The notes: generated from the letters alone by a model not told the origin. 24,528 bases of DNA from Clostridiales bacterium UBA1758 (GCA_002315595.1 DCHG01000056.1:10495-35022); one strand, 5' to 3'; numbered from the stretch's first letter, positions 1 to 8,426 are shown. Numbers and translations: made by a program.

Positions 1-2732
1 CCGCAGCACTGCTTGTATTTTTTGCCGGAGCCGCAGGGACACGGATCGTTGCGCCCGACCTTGGTGACCTTGCGCGGCTGGGGTTTTTGGGCGTCGGGAC
101 CATCCTGCGAGGTGGAGGTCACCTTTGCAACTTCTTTGCGTTCGGGTGCGCCTTCTTTGCGGACGCGGATGGCATAGATGACGCGGACGGTCTGTGCACG
201 GATGGATTCGTTCATTTCTTCGAACATATCGAAACCGATGCGCTTGTACTCGACCAGTGGATCCTGCTGACCGATGGAGAGCAGAGAAACCGACTGACGC
301 AGATCCTGCATGGCGTCGATGTGATCCGTCCAGTGTTCGTCGACGGCACGAAGAAGAACAACACGCTCGATTTCACGCATCAGTTCACTGCCGTATTCGG
401 ATTCACGTTCCTCATAACGGGTGAGAGCACGATCGTTAAGCAGTTCGATTGCTTCTTCGGGGGTATAACCCTTGTCCTCAAAATCTTCGGGTTGCATGAA
501 CAGTGATCCGAAATCTTTGCGTATCTCGCCCACGGCACTCTTGGACAGACAACCGTTTTCGTCGAGATCGTGCATATTTTCGCTGACGGTGTGGCGGATG
601 CTTTCCTTGACCATTGCAAGGATCGGTCCGTGAATATCTTCGCCGTTGAGGACGGACTGGCGCTGACCGTAGATGGTTTCGCGCTGTTTATTCATCACAT
701 CGTCGTATTCAAGAACGTGCTTTCTGGTTGCAAAATGTCTGCTCTCGACGCGTTTTTGGGCACTTTCGATGGCGTTCGTGAGCATTTTTTGCTCGATCGG
801 CGTATCCTCGTCAATACCGAGGGATTCCATCATGCCGGTGATGCGTTCAGAGCCGAACAGACGCATAATATCGTCGTCGAGAGCGAGATAGAAGCGGCTT
901 TCACCGGGATCGCCCTGACGGCCGGATCGACCACGTAACTGGTTGTCGATACGACGGGATTCATGTCGCTCGGTACCGATGATGTAAAGACCGCCTGCGG
1001 CACGCACGCGTTCGGCTTCGACGGCGATTTCTTCTTTGTGACGGGCGTAGAGATCGGCGTATTTTGCGCGGGCTTCAAGGATTTCTTCGTTGTCGGTTTC
1101 GCCGTGACCGTTTGCTTCGAGAATGGCTTCGTCGGAGTAGCCGAATTTTTTCAGTTCGCTCTTGGCGAGAAATTCCGCGTTGCCGCCGAGCATAATGTCG
1201 GTACCACGACCTGCCATGTTGGTAGCGATCGTGACGGCGCCCTCTTTACCTGCCTGAGCGACAATTTCCGCTTCACGGGCGTGTTGTTTCGCATTGAGGA
1301 CGACGTGTTTGATGCCCTTTTTGGCAAGCAAAGCAGAAAGATGTTCACTTTTTTCAATGGAAACCGTACCGACCAGCACCGGCTGTCCCTTTGCGTGACA
1401 TTCTTCGATCTGACGGATGACGGCACGAAGTTTGCCCGCTTCGTTTTTGTAAACGACATCGGGGTGATCTTCACGGATCATCGGACGGTTGGTCGGAATT
1501 TCAACGACGTCGAGTTTATAGATTTCGCGGAATTCCATTTCTTCGGTAAGGGCGGTACCCGTCATGCCGGAAAGTTTGGAATAAAGGCGGAAATAGTTTT
1601 GGAAAGTGATGGTCGCAAGCGTTTTATTTTCGTTTTCGACCTTGACGTGTTCTTTTGCTTCGATCGCCTGATGCAGACCGTCGGAGTAACGGCGACCGTA
1701 CATCAGTCGGCCGGTGAATTCGTCGACGATGATGACCTGACCGTCCTCGTTGACAATGTAATCTGTGTCACGGTGCATGATGCCGTGCGCTTTCAACGCC
1801 TGATTGATATGATGCGAGATTGTCGCATTTTCCGGGTCGGAGAGGTTTTCGAGGTTAAAATAATTTTCGGCGCGCTTGATTCCGGCGGAGGTTAGCGTGG
1901 CGGTCTTGGCCTTTTCGTCAACGATGTAGTCGGCTTCGGGGTCGATGCCTTCCTCGTTTTCCTGCTTTTCGTCGAGTTCGATGACCTTTGCCATACGAAG
2001 TCCGCTGACGAAGCCCTCTGCCATTCCGTACATTTCGGTGGACTTATCGCCTTTGCCCGAAATGATAAGCGGGGTACGGGCTTCATCAATGAGGATGGAG
2101 TCGACTTCGTCCACAATGGCGAAATTATGTTCAAAACGCTGCACCATGCGCTCTTTATACAGAGCCATGTTATCGCGCAGATAGTCAAACCCGAATTCGT
2201 TATTGGTACCGTAGGTAATATCCGCGTTATAGGCGGCACGGCGGTCGTCGCCGACGACATCGTGGGTGATGATACCGACGGTGATGCCGAGGAATTTATG
2301 CAGTCGCCCCATCATTTCGCCCTGATATTTGGCAAGATAGTCGTTGACGGTGACGATGTGCACGCCTTTCCCGCTGAGTGCGTTCAGATAACTCGGCAGG
2401 GTAGCGGTAATGGTTTTACCTTCGCCGGTCTTCATTTCGGCGATTCGTCCCTGATGCAAAATGATACCGCCGATAAGCTGGACGCGGAACGGACGCTGAC
2501 CGAGCACGCGCACCGCCGCTTCACGCACGGTGGCAAAAGCTTCCGGCAAGAGGTCGTCAAGCGTTTCGCCGTATTTCAGACGGTCGCGGAATTCGTCGGT
2601 CTTTGCACGAAGTTCGTCATCGCTGAGTTTCTGAAAGTCAGGTTCAAGTGCGTCGATCTTATCGACAATGGCGTCGATCTTTTTCAGTTCGCGTTGGCTG
2701 TGTGTTCCGAAGATTGATGAAAAAATAGACAT
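1..2732 (-). CDS. secA: SecA preprotein translocase ATPase (3' end cut by window edge)
   Basis: SecA is the cytoplasmic ATPase that drives secreted proteins through the SecYEG channel. About 910 residues are visible, close to full length; only the last few codons lie outside the window. The translation shows Walker A MKTGEGKT near residues 100-107, the DEVDSILIDEART motif-II region near 210, the helicase-like TNMAGRGTDI motif further on, and a C-terminal SEC-C zinc motif (CPCGSGKKYKQCC) at the very edge, read in the same frame. The start ATG at 2732 follows AGGTGG at a 4-base gap. The gene lies downstream of the M16 peptidase gene on the same strand, 95 bases away, and has its own extended -10 promoter in that gap. 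Identification is essentially certain; the stop codon is not in view. Confidence 0.98.
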   Translation of the reverse strand, partial: MSIFSSIFGTHSQRELKKIDAIVDKIDALEPDFQKLSDDELRAKTDEFRDRLKYGETLDDLLPEAFATVREAAVRVLGQRPFRVQLIGGIILHQGRIAEMKTGEGKTITATLPSYLNALSGKGVHIVTVNDYLAKYQGEMMGRLHKFLGITVGIITHDVVGDDRRAAYNADITYGTNNEFGFDYLRDNMALYKERMVQRFEHNFAIVDEVDSILIDEARTPLIISGKGDKSTEMYGMAEGFVSGLRMAKVIELDEKQENEEGIDPEADYIVDEKAKTATLTSAGIKRAENYFNLENLSDPENATISHHINQALKAHGIMHRDTDYIVNEDGQVIIVDEFTGRLMYGRRYSDGLHQAIEAKEHVKVENENKTLATITFQNYFRLYSKLSGMTGTALTEEMEFREIYKLDVVEIPTNRPMIREDHPDVVYKNEAGKLRAVIRQIEECHAKGQPVLVGTVSIEKSEHLSALLAKKGIKHVVLNAKQHAREAEIVAQAGKEGAVTIATNMAGRGTDIMLGGNAEFLAKSELKKFGYSDEAILEANGHGETDNEEILEARAKYADLYARHKEEIAVEAERVRAAGGLYIIGTERHESRRIDNQLRGRSGRQGDPGESRFYLALDDDIMRLFGSERITGMMESLGIDEDTPIEQKMLTNAIESAQKRVESRHFATRKHVLEYDDVMNKQRETIYGQRQSVLNGEDIHGPILAMVKESIRHTVSENMHDLDENGCLSKSAVGEIRKDFGSLFMQPEDFEDKGYTPEEAIELLNDRALTRYEERESEYGSELMREIERVVLLRAVDEHWTDHIDAMQDLRQSVSLLSIGQQDPLVEYKRIGFDMFEEMNESIRAQTVRVIYAIRVRKEGAPERKEVAKVTSTSQDGPDAQKPQPRKVTKVGRNDPCPCGSGKKYKQCC

Positions 2733-2779
2733 AGATCCACCTGTTTTCAAAAAAGAATATTCAAATCAATATACACTAT

Positions 2780-2788
2780 ATTATAGCA
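2780..2788 (-). promoter_or_regulatory. extended -10 promoter for secA
   Basis: On the minus strand the gap between the M16 gene and secA carries TGC-TATAAT, an extended -10 element, about 50 bases before the secA start. No good -35 hexamer lies 16-18 bases upstream, which fits promoters that rely on the TGn extension. No terminator hairpin was seen between the M16 stop and this site, so read-through from upstream is also possible. Confidence 0.55.
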
Positions 2789-2827
2789 CAAAACGAGTGC
2801 AAGATATATCAATTTTTTGTAAATCCG

Positions 2828-4078
2828 TCAATCTTTCAGTGCCGAACGGTATTCATCAGGTGTTGCGAGCCGTCCGACGACGGAAATCGAGATCTTTTCG
2901 AAATCGAAAATGCGTCGGGCAAGCGACTGAATATCATCCGCGGTGACGGAATCGTATCCGGCGATGAGTTCATCCGCGTCGGGAATATAGCCGAGCGTGA
3001 GAAAACTTCGGGCGTTGTAACTCATTTTTGCGCCGGTGGATTCAAACCCCATAAGGGTGTTTGCTTTGAGTTGTTCGCGGGAACGTTCCAGTTCCTCCGT
3101 TGTCACGCCGTCACGGACAAGGGCGCGCACTTCATCGGCAATCATGCGGATTGCCGCCGTTTCCGTGGCTTTTCCGAGGGCGGTGTAAATACAGAACGAA
3201 CCGGTATCGGCGTGCGAGCCGGTATAGGAATAGACGGAATAGCAGAGCCCACTCTGTTCACGCAGTTTTTGAAACAGACGCGACGACATTCCTCCGCCGA
3301 GGACCCCGTTGAGTACCTGCATGGTGTATTTATCCGCGTCGTCGTTGGTAATGCCCGGAAAGGCAATAATGATGTGATTTTGTTCGGAAGCCTGACGCTT
3401 GAAGACCTCGCAGGGACGATAGGTCGCGTTCCCCGGGGAAGGCAGAGGCGCATTGGGCATTTTCGAAAAACGCTCGGAAAGCGTTTCGATCAATTGTGAA
3501 TCGAAACTTCCCGCGACGGAAACATAGGTGTTTTCGGCGGTATAGTTTTTGCGCATATATTCTTTGAGCATTGCGCCGTTCATTTTCGCAAGCGTTTTTT
3601 TCGTTCCGAGAATCGGACGACCGAGAGAATCGCCGTGATAGATCGCTTCACCGAGTTGATCGGCGACCAATTCCTCGGGAAGATCCTTATACATCCCGAT
3701 CTCTTCCAAAATGACACCGCGTTCAAGTTCCACATCGTGATCATCCATACATGAATGGAAGAACATATCGCATAAAATATCCGCGGCAATGCCTGCATGA
3801 GAGTCAAGGGTTTTGGCATAGTAGGCGGTGCAATCCTTCGTTGTAAAGGCATTTGTCTGACCGCCGACGGCGTCCATTTCCTCGGCGATGTCTGCGGCAG
3901 AACGGGTGGGCGTCCCCTTAAAGACCATATGCTCGATAAAATGGGAAATGCCGTTTTCGCCCGGCTTTTCATGGCGGGAGCCGGCGGCAACCCAGATGCC
4001 AATGGCGACGGAACGTACATAGGGGATATGTTCGGCAATGATGCGAACGCCGTTCGGAAGAGTGGTAATCTGAACCAT
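2828..4078 (-). CDS. M16 family zinc peptidase (insulinase/mitochondrial processing peptidase-like)
   Basis: A 416-residue M16B-type metallopeptidase, similar in type to the Bacillus MlpA/YmxG protein found downstream of pnp. The inverted zinc-binding motif HxxEH is at residues 46-50 (HFIEH), and the third zinc ligand is probably one of the two Glu residues of VILEEI at 125-126. A C-terminal non-catalytic M16 half follows, as is usual for a protein of about 420 residues. No signal peptide is seen, so it is probably cytoplasmic. The ATG at 4078 is chosen because AAAGGAG sits 5 bases upstream; a TTG 15 bases earlier lies inside that ribosome site. The gene follows pnp, but a strong terminator stands between them and its U-tract runs almost into this ribosome site. 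The physiological substrate is unknown. Confidence 0.93.
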   Translation of the reverse strand: MVQITTLPNGVRIIAEHIPYVRSVAIGIWVAAGSRHEKPGENGISHFIEHMVFKGTPTRSAADIAEEMDAVGGQTNAFTTKDCTAYYAKTLDSHAGIAADILCDMFFHSCMDDHDVELERGVILEEIGMYKDLPEELVADQLGEAIYHGDSLGRPILGTKKTLAKMNGAMLKEYMRKNYTAENTYVSVAGSFDSQLIETLSERFSKMPNAPLPSPGNATYRPCEVFKRQASEQNHIIIAFPGITNDDADKYTMQVLNGVLGGGMSSRLFQKLREQSGLCYSVYSYTGSHADTGSFCIYTALGKATETAAIRMIADEVRALVRDGVTTEELERSREQLKANTLMGFESTGAKMSYNARSFLTLGYIPDADELIAGYDSVTADDIQSLARRIFDFEKISISVVGRLATPDEYRSALKD

Positions 4079-4095
4079 TGGAACTCCTTTCAAAA

Positions 4096-4142
4096 GGAAA
4101 AGAAAAAGCCGCTTTTCGGAGCCTGCGCATCCGAAAAGCGGC
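4096..4142 (-). terminator. Rho-independent terminator after pnp
   Basis: A perfect 13-bp stem (4108-4120 with 4130-4142, 9-base loop) is followed on the minus strand by TTTTTCTTTTCC. It lies just after the pnp stop and only about 10 bases before the ribosome site of the M16 gene, so it must either leak or act as an attenuator if the M16 gene is expressed from the rpsO-pnp transcript. Confidence 0.88.
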
Positions 4143-4152
4143 AGTAAATGAC

Positions 4153-6270
4153 TTAGTTGTTTTCCTTTGCCATTTCGTTATACGCGTCTTTTCTGGAGAG
4201 GTTGATACGGCCTTTTTCGTCGATTTCGGTGACCTTAACCCAGGTCATGTCACCGACATTGAGGACGTCCTCGACCTTTTCTACGCGACGATTTTCAAGT
4301 TTGGAAATATGGACGAGTCCTTCTTTACCCGGGGCGATTTCAACAAATGCGCCGAAGGTCATCAGGCGGGTAACCTTGCCGTAGAACGTCGCACCGACTT
4401 CGGGATCGTTGACAATCGCTTCGATGATGCGCTGTGCTTTGATGCAGGCTTCGCCGTCCGGTGATGCAATGAAGATACGACCGTCGTCTTCAATGTCGAT
4501 CTTGCATCCGGTATCCGCAGTGATCTTTTGAATGACCTTTCCGCCGGAACCGATGACTTCGCGGATTTTTTCGGGATCAATCTGCATCTGAGTCATCTTC
4601 GGGGCGTATTTGGAAAGTTCCTTACGCGGCTCGGCAATGCAGGGCAGCATAACTTCGTCGAGGATTTCGAAGCGTCCCTTGCGGGTGATTTCGAACGCAC
4701 TCTTGATGATTTCCGGGGTAAGACCGTCGATCTTGAGGTCCATTTGAATGGCGGTGATACCGGCCTTGGTACCGGCAACCTTAAAGTCCATATCGCCGAA
4801 GAAGTCTTCGACGCCCTGAATGTCAAGGAAGGTCATCCAGCGATCGCCTTCGGTGATAAGACCAGAGGAAATACCGGCGACAGGGGCTTTGATCGGAACA
4901 CCGGCGTCCATCAGGGCGAGGGTGGAACCGCAGATGGAGCCCTGAGAGGTAGAGCCGTTGGAGGAGAGGACTTCGCTGACAAGACGGATGCAGTAGGGGA
5001 ATTCCTTCTCGTCCGGGATCACCGGGACAAGCGCACGTTCGGCAAGCGCACCGTGACCAATTTCACGACGTCCGGGGCTGCGGGACGGGCGACTTTCGCC
5101 GACGGAGTAGGACGGGAAGTTATAGTGGTGCATATAGCGCTTGGATTCTTCTTCGTAAATGGTGTCGAGTTTCTGCTCATCGGCGATGGTGCCGAGGGTG
5201 GCAACGGTGAGTACCTGAGTCTGACCACGGGTAAAGAGGCCGGAACCGTGCGCTCTCGGAAGCAGACCGACTTCGGAGCCGAGGGGGCGGATTTCAAGCA
5301 TTCCGCGACCGTCGACACGCTTGCCGTCGTCGAGTAACCAGCGGCGGACGACGTATTTCTGAATTTTGTAGATGACTTCGGCGAAGTCGACATCCGGGTA
5401 CTTTTCGGCAAAGGTCGATTCGATCTCGTCGGCGATCGGCTGCATACGGGCTTCACGGACATTCTTATCCGGGGTGTCCATGGCGTAGCGGATCTTGTCA
5501 ATGGCGAAGGCCTTGATTTCTTCGAACATATCTTCGTCAAGACTGACGGAGGGGTACTCGAATTTCGGCTTGCCGATTTCGGCGACGATATCATTGACGA
5601 ACGAAACGATCTGGACGTTTTCGGCGTGAGCGAACAGGATCGCTTCAAGCATCTTGTCGTCCGGGATCTCATTGCCGCCGGCTTCGATCATGACGACCTT
5701 TTCGGCGGAGGAAGCGACGGTCAGGTTGAGGTCGCTTTTTTCACGCTGCGCAGAGGTCGGGTTGAGGATCGGCTTGCCGTCGATCATACCGACATTGACG
5801 CCGGAGATCGGTCCGTTCCACGGAATGTCGGAAATGGCGATCGCAACGGAAGTGCCGATCATTGCGGCAATTTCGGGGGAATTGTCATTGTCGACGGAAA
5901 GAACGGTGGCGCAGATGGCGACGTCGTTTCTCATATCCTTCGGGAAAAGCGGACGAATCGGACGGTCGATCAGGCGGGAAGCGAGGATCGCCTTTTCACC
6001 CGGACGGCCTTCACGACGCATAAAACTGCCCGGAATACGGCCGACGGAATAGAGGCGTTCCTCAAAGTCGACCGAAAGCGGGAAGAAGTCGATGCCGTCA
6101 CGCGGCTTGGCGGAAGCGGTAGCGGTGACGAGGACGACGGTGTCGCCGAATCTGACAAGGGCGGCGCCGTTGGCAAGTCCCGCGAGCTTGCCGGTTTCGA
6201 TGATCAGGCTGCGATCGCCGAGGGATGTTTCGAACACGCGGTAATTGTCGAAATTGATGTGAGTAATCAT
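4153..6270 (-). CDS. pnp: polynucleotide phosphorylase (PNPase)
   Basis: PNPase degrades RNA 3' to 5' using phosphate and can add 3' tails in reverse; it acts in the cytoplasm as a trimeric ring. The 705-residue product matches the family length and domain order: RNase PH-like domain 1 (about 10-230), an alpha-helical linker, RNase PH-like domain 2 (about 320-550, with GHGALAERAL and SNGSTSQGSICG segments), a KH domain with the IGSGGK loop near 570, and an S1 RNA-binding domain near 625-695 (GATFYGKVTRLMTFGAFVEI). The start ATG at 6270 has AGGAGG 5 bases upstream. It follows rpsO, the order conserved in many bacteria. The leader holds a long stem-loop, which in E. coli pnp is the site of RNase III-dependent autoregulation; the same role here is inference. 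Confidence 0.98.
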   Translation of the reverse strand: MITHINFDNYRVFETSLGDRSLIIETGKLAGLANGAALVRFGDTVVLVTATASAKPRDGIDFFPLSVDFEERLYSVGRIPGSFMRREGRPGEKAILASRLIDRPIRPLFPKDMRNDVAICATVLSVDNDNSPEIAAMIGTSVAIAISDIPWNGPISGVNVGMIDGKPILNPTSAQREKSDLNLTVASSAEKVVMIEAGGNEIPDDKMLEAILFAHAENVQIVSFVNDIVAEIGKPKFEYPSVSLDEDMFEEIKAFAIDKIRYAMDTPDKNVREARMQPIADEIESTFAEKYPDVDFAEVIYKIQKYVVRRWLLDDGKRVDGRGMLEIRPLGSEVGLLPRAHGSGLFTRGQTQVLTVATLGTIADEQKLDTIYEEESKRYMHHYNFPSYSVGESRPSRSPGRREIGHGALAERALVPVIPDEKEFPYCIRLVSEVLSSNGSTSQGSICGSTLALMDAGVPIKAPVAGISSGLITEGDRWMTFLDIQGVEDFFGDMDFKVAGTKAGITAIQMDLKIDGLTPEIIKSAFEITRKGRFEILDEVMLPCIAEPRKELSKYAPKMTQMQIDPEKIREVIGSGGKVIQKITADTGCKIDIEDDGRIFIASPDGEACIKAQRIIEAIVNDPEVGATFYGKVTRLMTFGAFVEIAPGKEGLVHISKLENRRVEKVEDVLNVGDMTWVKVTEIDEKGRINLSRKDAYNEMAKENN

Positions 6271-6288
6271 TTTTACCTCCTGTTGGAT

Positions 6289-6378
6289 GCCCCCGGTTTA
6301 GCACTTGAAAACACACCCGAAGACGGCTTCGGATCCATTTTCAGTTGCTAAACGGGGCTTTCGCCCGATTTTGGGGGC
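6289..6378 (-). promoter_or_regulatory. structured pnp leader, long imperfect stem-loop
   Basis: On the minus strand the arm at 6346-6358 pairs with 6289-6303 (with two unpaired bases), and the stem continues through 6338-6343 with 6306-6311 after a 2-base mismatch, giving a stem of roughly 20 bp. A small hairpin (6 bp, 6318-6333 region) sits at its tip. A competing hairpin, GGGC-TTTC-GCCC at 6355-6366, and a second G-run at 6373-6378 could pair with the same C-rich arm. The structure ends about 9 bases before the pnp Shine-Dalgarno, a position suited to control of pnp translation or RNase III cleavage. Confidence 0.6.
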
Positions 6379-6405
6379 AATTTCGTGAACTGCTTCTTTG
6401 TAAAT

Positions 6406-6437
6406 AACGCAAGGCGGTGAAGCCACCGCCTTGCGTT
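6406..6437 (-). terminator. hairpin between rpsO and pnp (weak terminator or processing site)
   Basis: A perfect 14-bp GC-rich stem (6406-6419 with 6424-6437, 4-base loop) lies just after the rpsO stop. On the minus strand it is followed by ATTTACAAAG rather than a clean U-run, so complete termination is unlikely. It may cause partial termination, protect the rpsO 3' end, or mark RNA processing in an rpsO-pnp transcript. Confidence 0.6.
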
Positions 6438-6443
6438 TATTAC

Positions 6444-6710
6444 TTACTTTCTGATTCCGAGCTTGGCGATGATCGCTCTGTAACGCTCAATATCGGTCTT
6501 GATCAGGTAATCAAGAAGGGAACGGCGGCGGCCGACCATTTTCAGCAGACCTCTGCGGGAATGCTTGTCGTTCTTGTGCTCTTTGAGGTGTTCGTTAAGC
6601 TGATTGATACGCTCGGTAAGGATGGCGATCTGAACTTCCGGCGAGCCGGTGTCGGTATCGTGGAGTCTGTTTTCCGCAATGATAGCGGTCTTTTGGTCTT
6701 TGAGCATCAT
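6444..6710 (-). CDS. rpsO: 30S ribosomal protein S15
   Basis: S15 binds 16S rRNA early in assembly of the small-subunit platform. The 88-residue product has the family's size and signature segments HDTDTGSPEVQIAILTERI and HSRRGLLKMVGRRRSLLDYL. The ATG at 6710 (product begins MMLKD) is chosen because AAAGGTGA lies 8 bases upstream; a GTG at 6722 overlaps that ribosome site and would only add four residues. It has its own consensus-like promoter and a leader of about 140 nt, and is the first gene of the rpsO-pnp group. S15 commonly represses its own translation through leader RNA structure, and the hairpins in this leader would allow that. Confidence 0.98.
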   Translation of the reverse strand: MMLKDQKTAIIAENRLHDTDTGSPEVQIAILTERINQLNEHLKEHKNDKHSRRGLLKMVGRRRSLLDYLIKTDIERYRAIIAKLGIRK

Positions 6711-6848
6711 GGTTTTAATCACCTTTCAAATATATTATCCCGAAGCCGAGTAGAGGGCCGGTGCAGGCCGTATGGACGGCACTTTTCCCCTGAACTAAGC
6801 GAACGGATTCGGCGAATGGGGCATTGCTCCTGCTCCAATACGCCACAT
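6711..6848 (-). promoter_or_regulatory. rpsO 5' leader, possible S15 autoregulatory RNA
   Basis: The transcript expected from the rpsO promoter has about 138 nt before the start codon. On the minus strand it holds a CCCC...GGGG-closed element (6818-6821 with 6787-6790) enclosing a CGAA/TTCG hairpin, then a GCCGT-CCAT-ACGGC hairpin (6767-6780) that competes with a GTGC/GCAC pairing (6761-6764 with 6779-6782). Ribosomal protein S15 leaders are known to fold for autoregulation in several bacterial groups. I cannot match this one to a named structural class by eye. Confidence 0.4.
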
Positions 6849-6854
6849 TGGAAT

Positions 6855-6883
6855 ATTCTAACATAGATTATCGGATTTGTAAA
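6855..6883 (-). promoter_or_regulatory. sigma-70-type promoter for rpsO
   Basis: On the minus strand TTTACA (-35, 6878-6883) and TAGAAT (-10, 6855-6860) are separated by exactly 17 bases. Each hexamer is one base from consensus. It lies in the gap between the nitrilase stop and rpsO. Confidence 0.8.
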
Positions 6884-6953
6884 TCCTTTTTTCGGATATT
6901 TTTGCACAAATTATTTCTCGTCCGAAAGAATTATCCGTCGTTTCCGTCGAAAA

Positions 6954-7871
6954 TCACTCCAAATGGGCTTTTTTGTAGGCTTCCTGCGCGAGAGTCGCTT
7001 CCGCATGATAATCGGCATAGGACATCAGTCCGAATTCTTTTTTGATGCGTTCCATCGGCCATGCGGGATCGTTTGACTCGATGGTGAAGATATTTTCGTC
7101 GTGATAGGTTTGAATGGTCACCTTGTCGCCGAGTGCAGAACGGATGGCATTGATTTTTTGGAACTGATTGTCGATGTGGAAAACCGTCGTTTCCGTGTCG
7201 ATATCCGCCATTGCAAGTTCATTCCAACATGAGGAACGGACGACCTCACGTCCCGTTTTGTCGATGATGCGGGCGTAATTGGTACGTACGGTGGACACGA
7301 CATAATACATATTCAATGCGGCGTATGCGTTGAGCAGATTGCCGCCCTCATACGCGGAATTCCAAATGACGAGGTCGGCGCCCCGTCTGCCGAGTTCCAT
7401 CCAGGTGTCGCGCCATCCGATGTCAAAGCAGGTCTGAATACCGATGCGACCGATGTCCGTATCAAAAATCGGCAGTTCGGCACCCGGGATCACATGGGAA
7501 ACCTCGGATTCGTCCTTGGTCGTATGTAATTTACGGTATTTGCCGACGATTTCACCGTCGCGTCCGATGAGAAACGCGGTGTTGTATTTGCAATCCGGGT
7601 ATTTTTCACTCGGCTCGGCGAGGTTTGCAAGAAGATAGCAGTGCATTTCTTTTGCCCGTTCACGAAGACCTGTCAGTGTGCGTTCGAACATTTCGCGCCA
7701 ACTTGCGCGGTCACCGCCCGTCGCAAGAAAAGCCTCCGGCAGACAGACGAGGTCGGGATGGGAGGAACGGACGGAATCCACAAGCTCAAAGACAAATTTT
7801 TCGATCTCGCGGGCATCCTGCCCCCAATGACTGCTGTTGATCATCGCAAAGGTCGCAATTCTGGCTTTCAT
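6954..7871 (-). CDS. carbon-nitrogen hydrolase (nitrilase superfamily amidohydrolase)
   Basis: A 305-residue member of the nitrilase superfamily, enzymes that cleave non-peptide C-N bonds through a Glu-Lys-Cys triad. All three are visible: Glu46 in LPEAF, Lys114 in KYRKLHTTKDE and Cys148 in GIQTCFDIGWRD. The length fits a single-domain amidase; no signal peptide is seen. The ATG at 7871 follows AGGGGG at about 7 bases. The gene starts only 10 bases after the stop of the SLOG-like gene, so the two are probably co-transcribed from the promoter at 8346-8374. The substrate is not evident; candidates for this superfamily include N-carbamoyl compounds, omega-amides and simple aliphatic amides. Nothing in the sequence selects one. 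Confidence 0.9.
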   Translation of the reverse strand: MKARIATFAMINSSHWGQDAREIEKFVFELVDSVRSSHPDLVCLPEAFLATGGDRASWREMFERTLTGLRERAKEMHCYLLANLAEPSEKYPDCKYNTAFLIGRDGEIVGKYRKLHTTKDESEVSHVIPGAELPIFDTDIGRIGIQTCFDIGWRDTWMELGRRGADLVIWNSAYEGGNLLNAYAALNMYYVVSTVRTNYARIIDKTGREVVRSSCWNELAMADIDTETTVFHIDNQFQKINAIRSALGDKVTIQTYHDENIFTIESNDPAWPMERIKKEFGLMSYADYHAEATLAQEAYKKAHLE

Positions 7872-7881
7872 GGCAATCCCC

Positions 7882-8313
7882 CTATTGATTATATGTTTTT
7901 ATTGCAATGCCGAGTGTTTTTGCCCGTTGCCGTAGTGGATCATTTTCATCGGAATTCAAAAAAAGCGCAAGCGAGCAATGACCGAGGACGGTGGCTTCCG
8001 CCTTTGAAACACAACCCGCCGTGAAATGTGCGGAAATATATTCGACTTTGTCGCAAAGCGGCAAAATGTCAAAATACTTTGCACGAAGCGTTTCGGGCCA
8101 ACGGTCAGCCTGACCCTCGTAGGGCAGTATCGCATGGATTTTCATTCTATTTGCATGGGCGGCAGACGCGGCATCAAGTTCGGGCTCGGAATTCAGCATC
8201 GTTCGAAAAACGGAACAACCCTCTTGAACGGCGATTTCGACGGCACGGGAGCCGCCGATTCCGAAAAGATAGGAACGCTTTGAATAGATCAGGCAAAACG
8301 CTTTTTCGGTCAA
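7882..8313 (-). CDS. SLOG-superfamily protein (YpsA/DUF1273-like)
   Basis: A 143-residue protein with a glycine loop FGIGGSRAVEIAVQEG at residues 17-32 and the segment LPYEGQADRWPETLRAKY at 63-80, which resembles the PFEGQ...WPE stretch of YpsA/DUF1273 proteins. These belong to the SLOG superfamily of Rossmann-like folds, thought to bind nucleotide-derived ligands. The start is TTG at 8313: AAGGAGG sits 8 bases upstream, while the longer frame from 8355 runs back through the promoter. It is the first gene of a pair with the nitrilase and is divergent from the TetR gene. Family membership comes from recalled motif similarity, so the fold is more secure than any function. Confidence 0.7.
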   Translation of the reverse strand: MTEKAFCLIYSKRSYLFGIGGSRAVEIAVQEGCSVFRTMLNSEPELDAASAAHANRMKIHAILPYEGQADRWPETLRAKYFDILPLCDKVEYISAHFTAGCVSKAEATVLGHCSLALFLNSDENDPLRQRAKTLGIAIKTYNQ

Positions 8314-8345
8314 CTTGCCGTCCTCCTTAATGAAGTATTTATTAT

Positions 8346-8374
8346 ATTTTATCATTATTTGCTAAAATTATCAA
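8346..8374 (-). promoter_or_regulatory. promoter for the SLOG-nitrilase pair
   Basis: On the minus strand TTGATA (8369-8374) and TAAAAT (8346-8351) are 17 bases apart, each one base from consensus, and lie 33 bases upstream of the TTG start. It is back-to-back with the TetR promoter, with 17 bases between the two -35 hexamers. Confidence 0.8.
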
Positions 8375-8391
8375 CCGATGTAAATTGGGGG

Positions 8392-8420
8392 TTGACAAAA
8401 CAGGAAGTCGGGATTATAAT
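8392..8420 (+). promoter_or_regulatory. consensus sigma-70-type promoter for the tetR-type gene
   Basis: TTGACA (8392-8397), a 17-base spacer and TATAAT (8415-8420): a perfect match to consensus in both hexamers and spacing. Such a strong promoter in front of a regulator gene suggests it is normally repressed. Confidence 0.9.
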
Positions 8421-8426
8421 TCTAAA

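Noticed and set aside
963..1895. Plus-strand open frame of 310 codons antisense to secA
   Set aside because: It mirrors secA codon structure, has no family motif and no good ribosome site; a shadow of the real gene.
4528..5337. Plus-strand open frame of 269 codons antisense to pnp
   Set aside because: Shadow of PNPase; no domain and no start signals.
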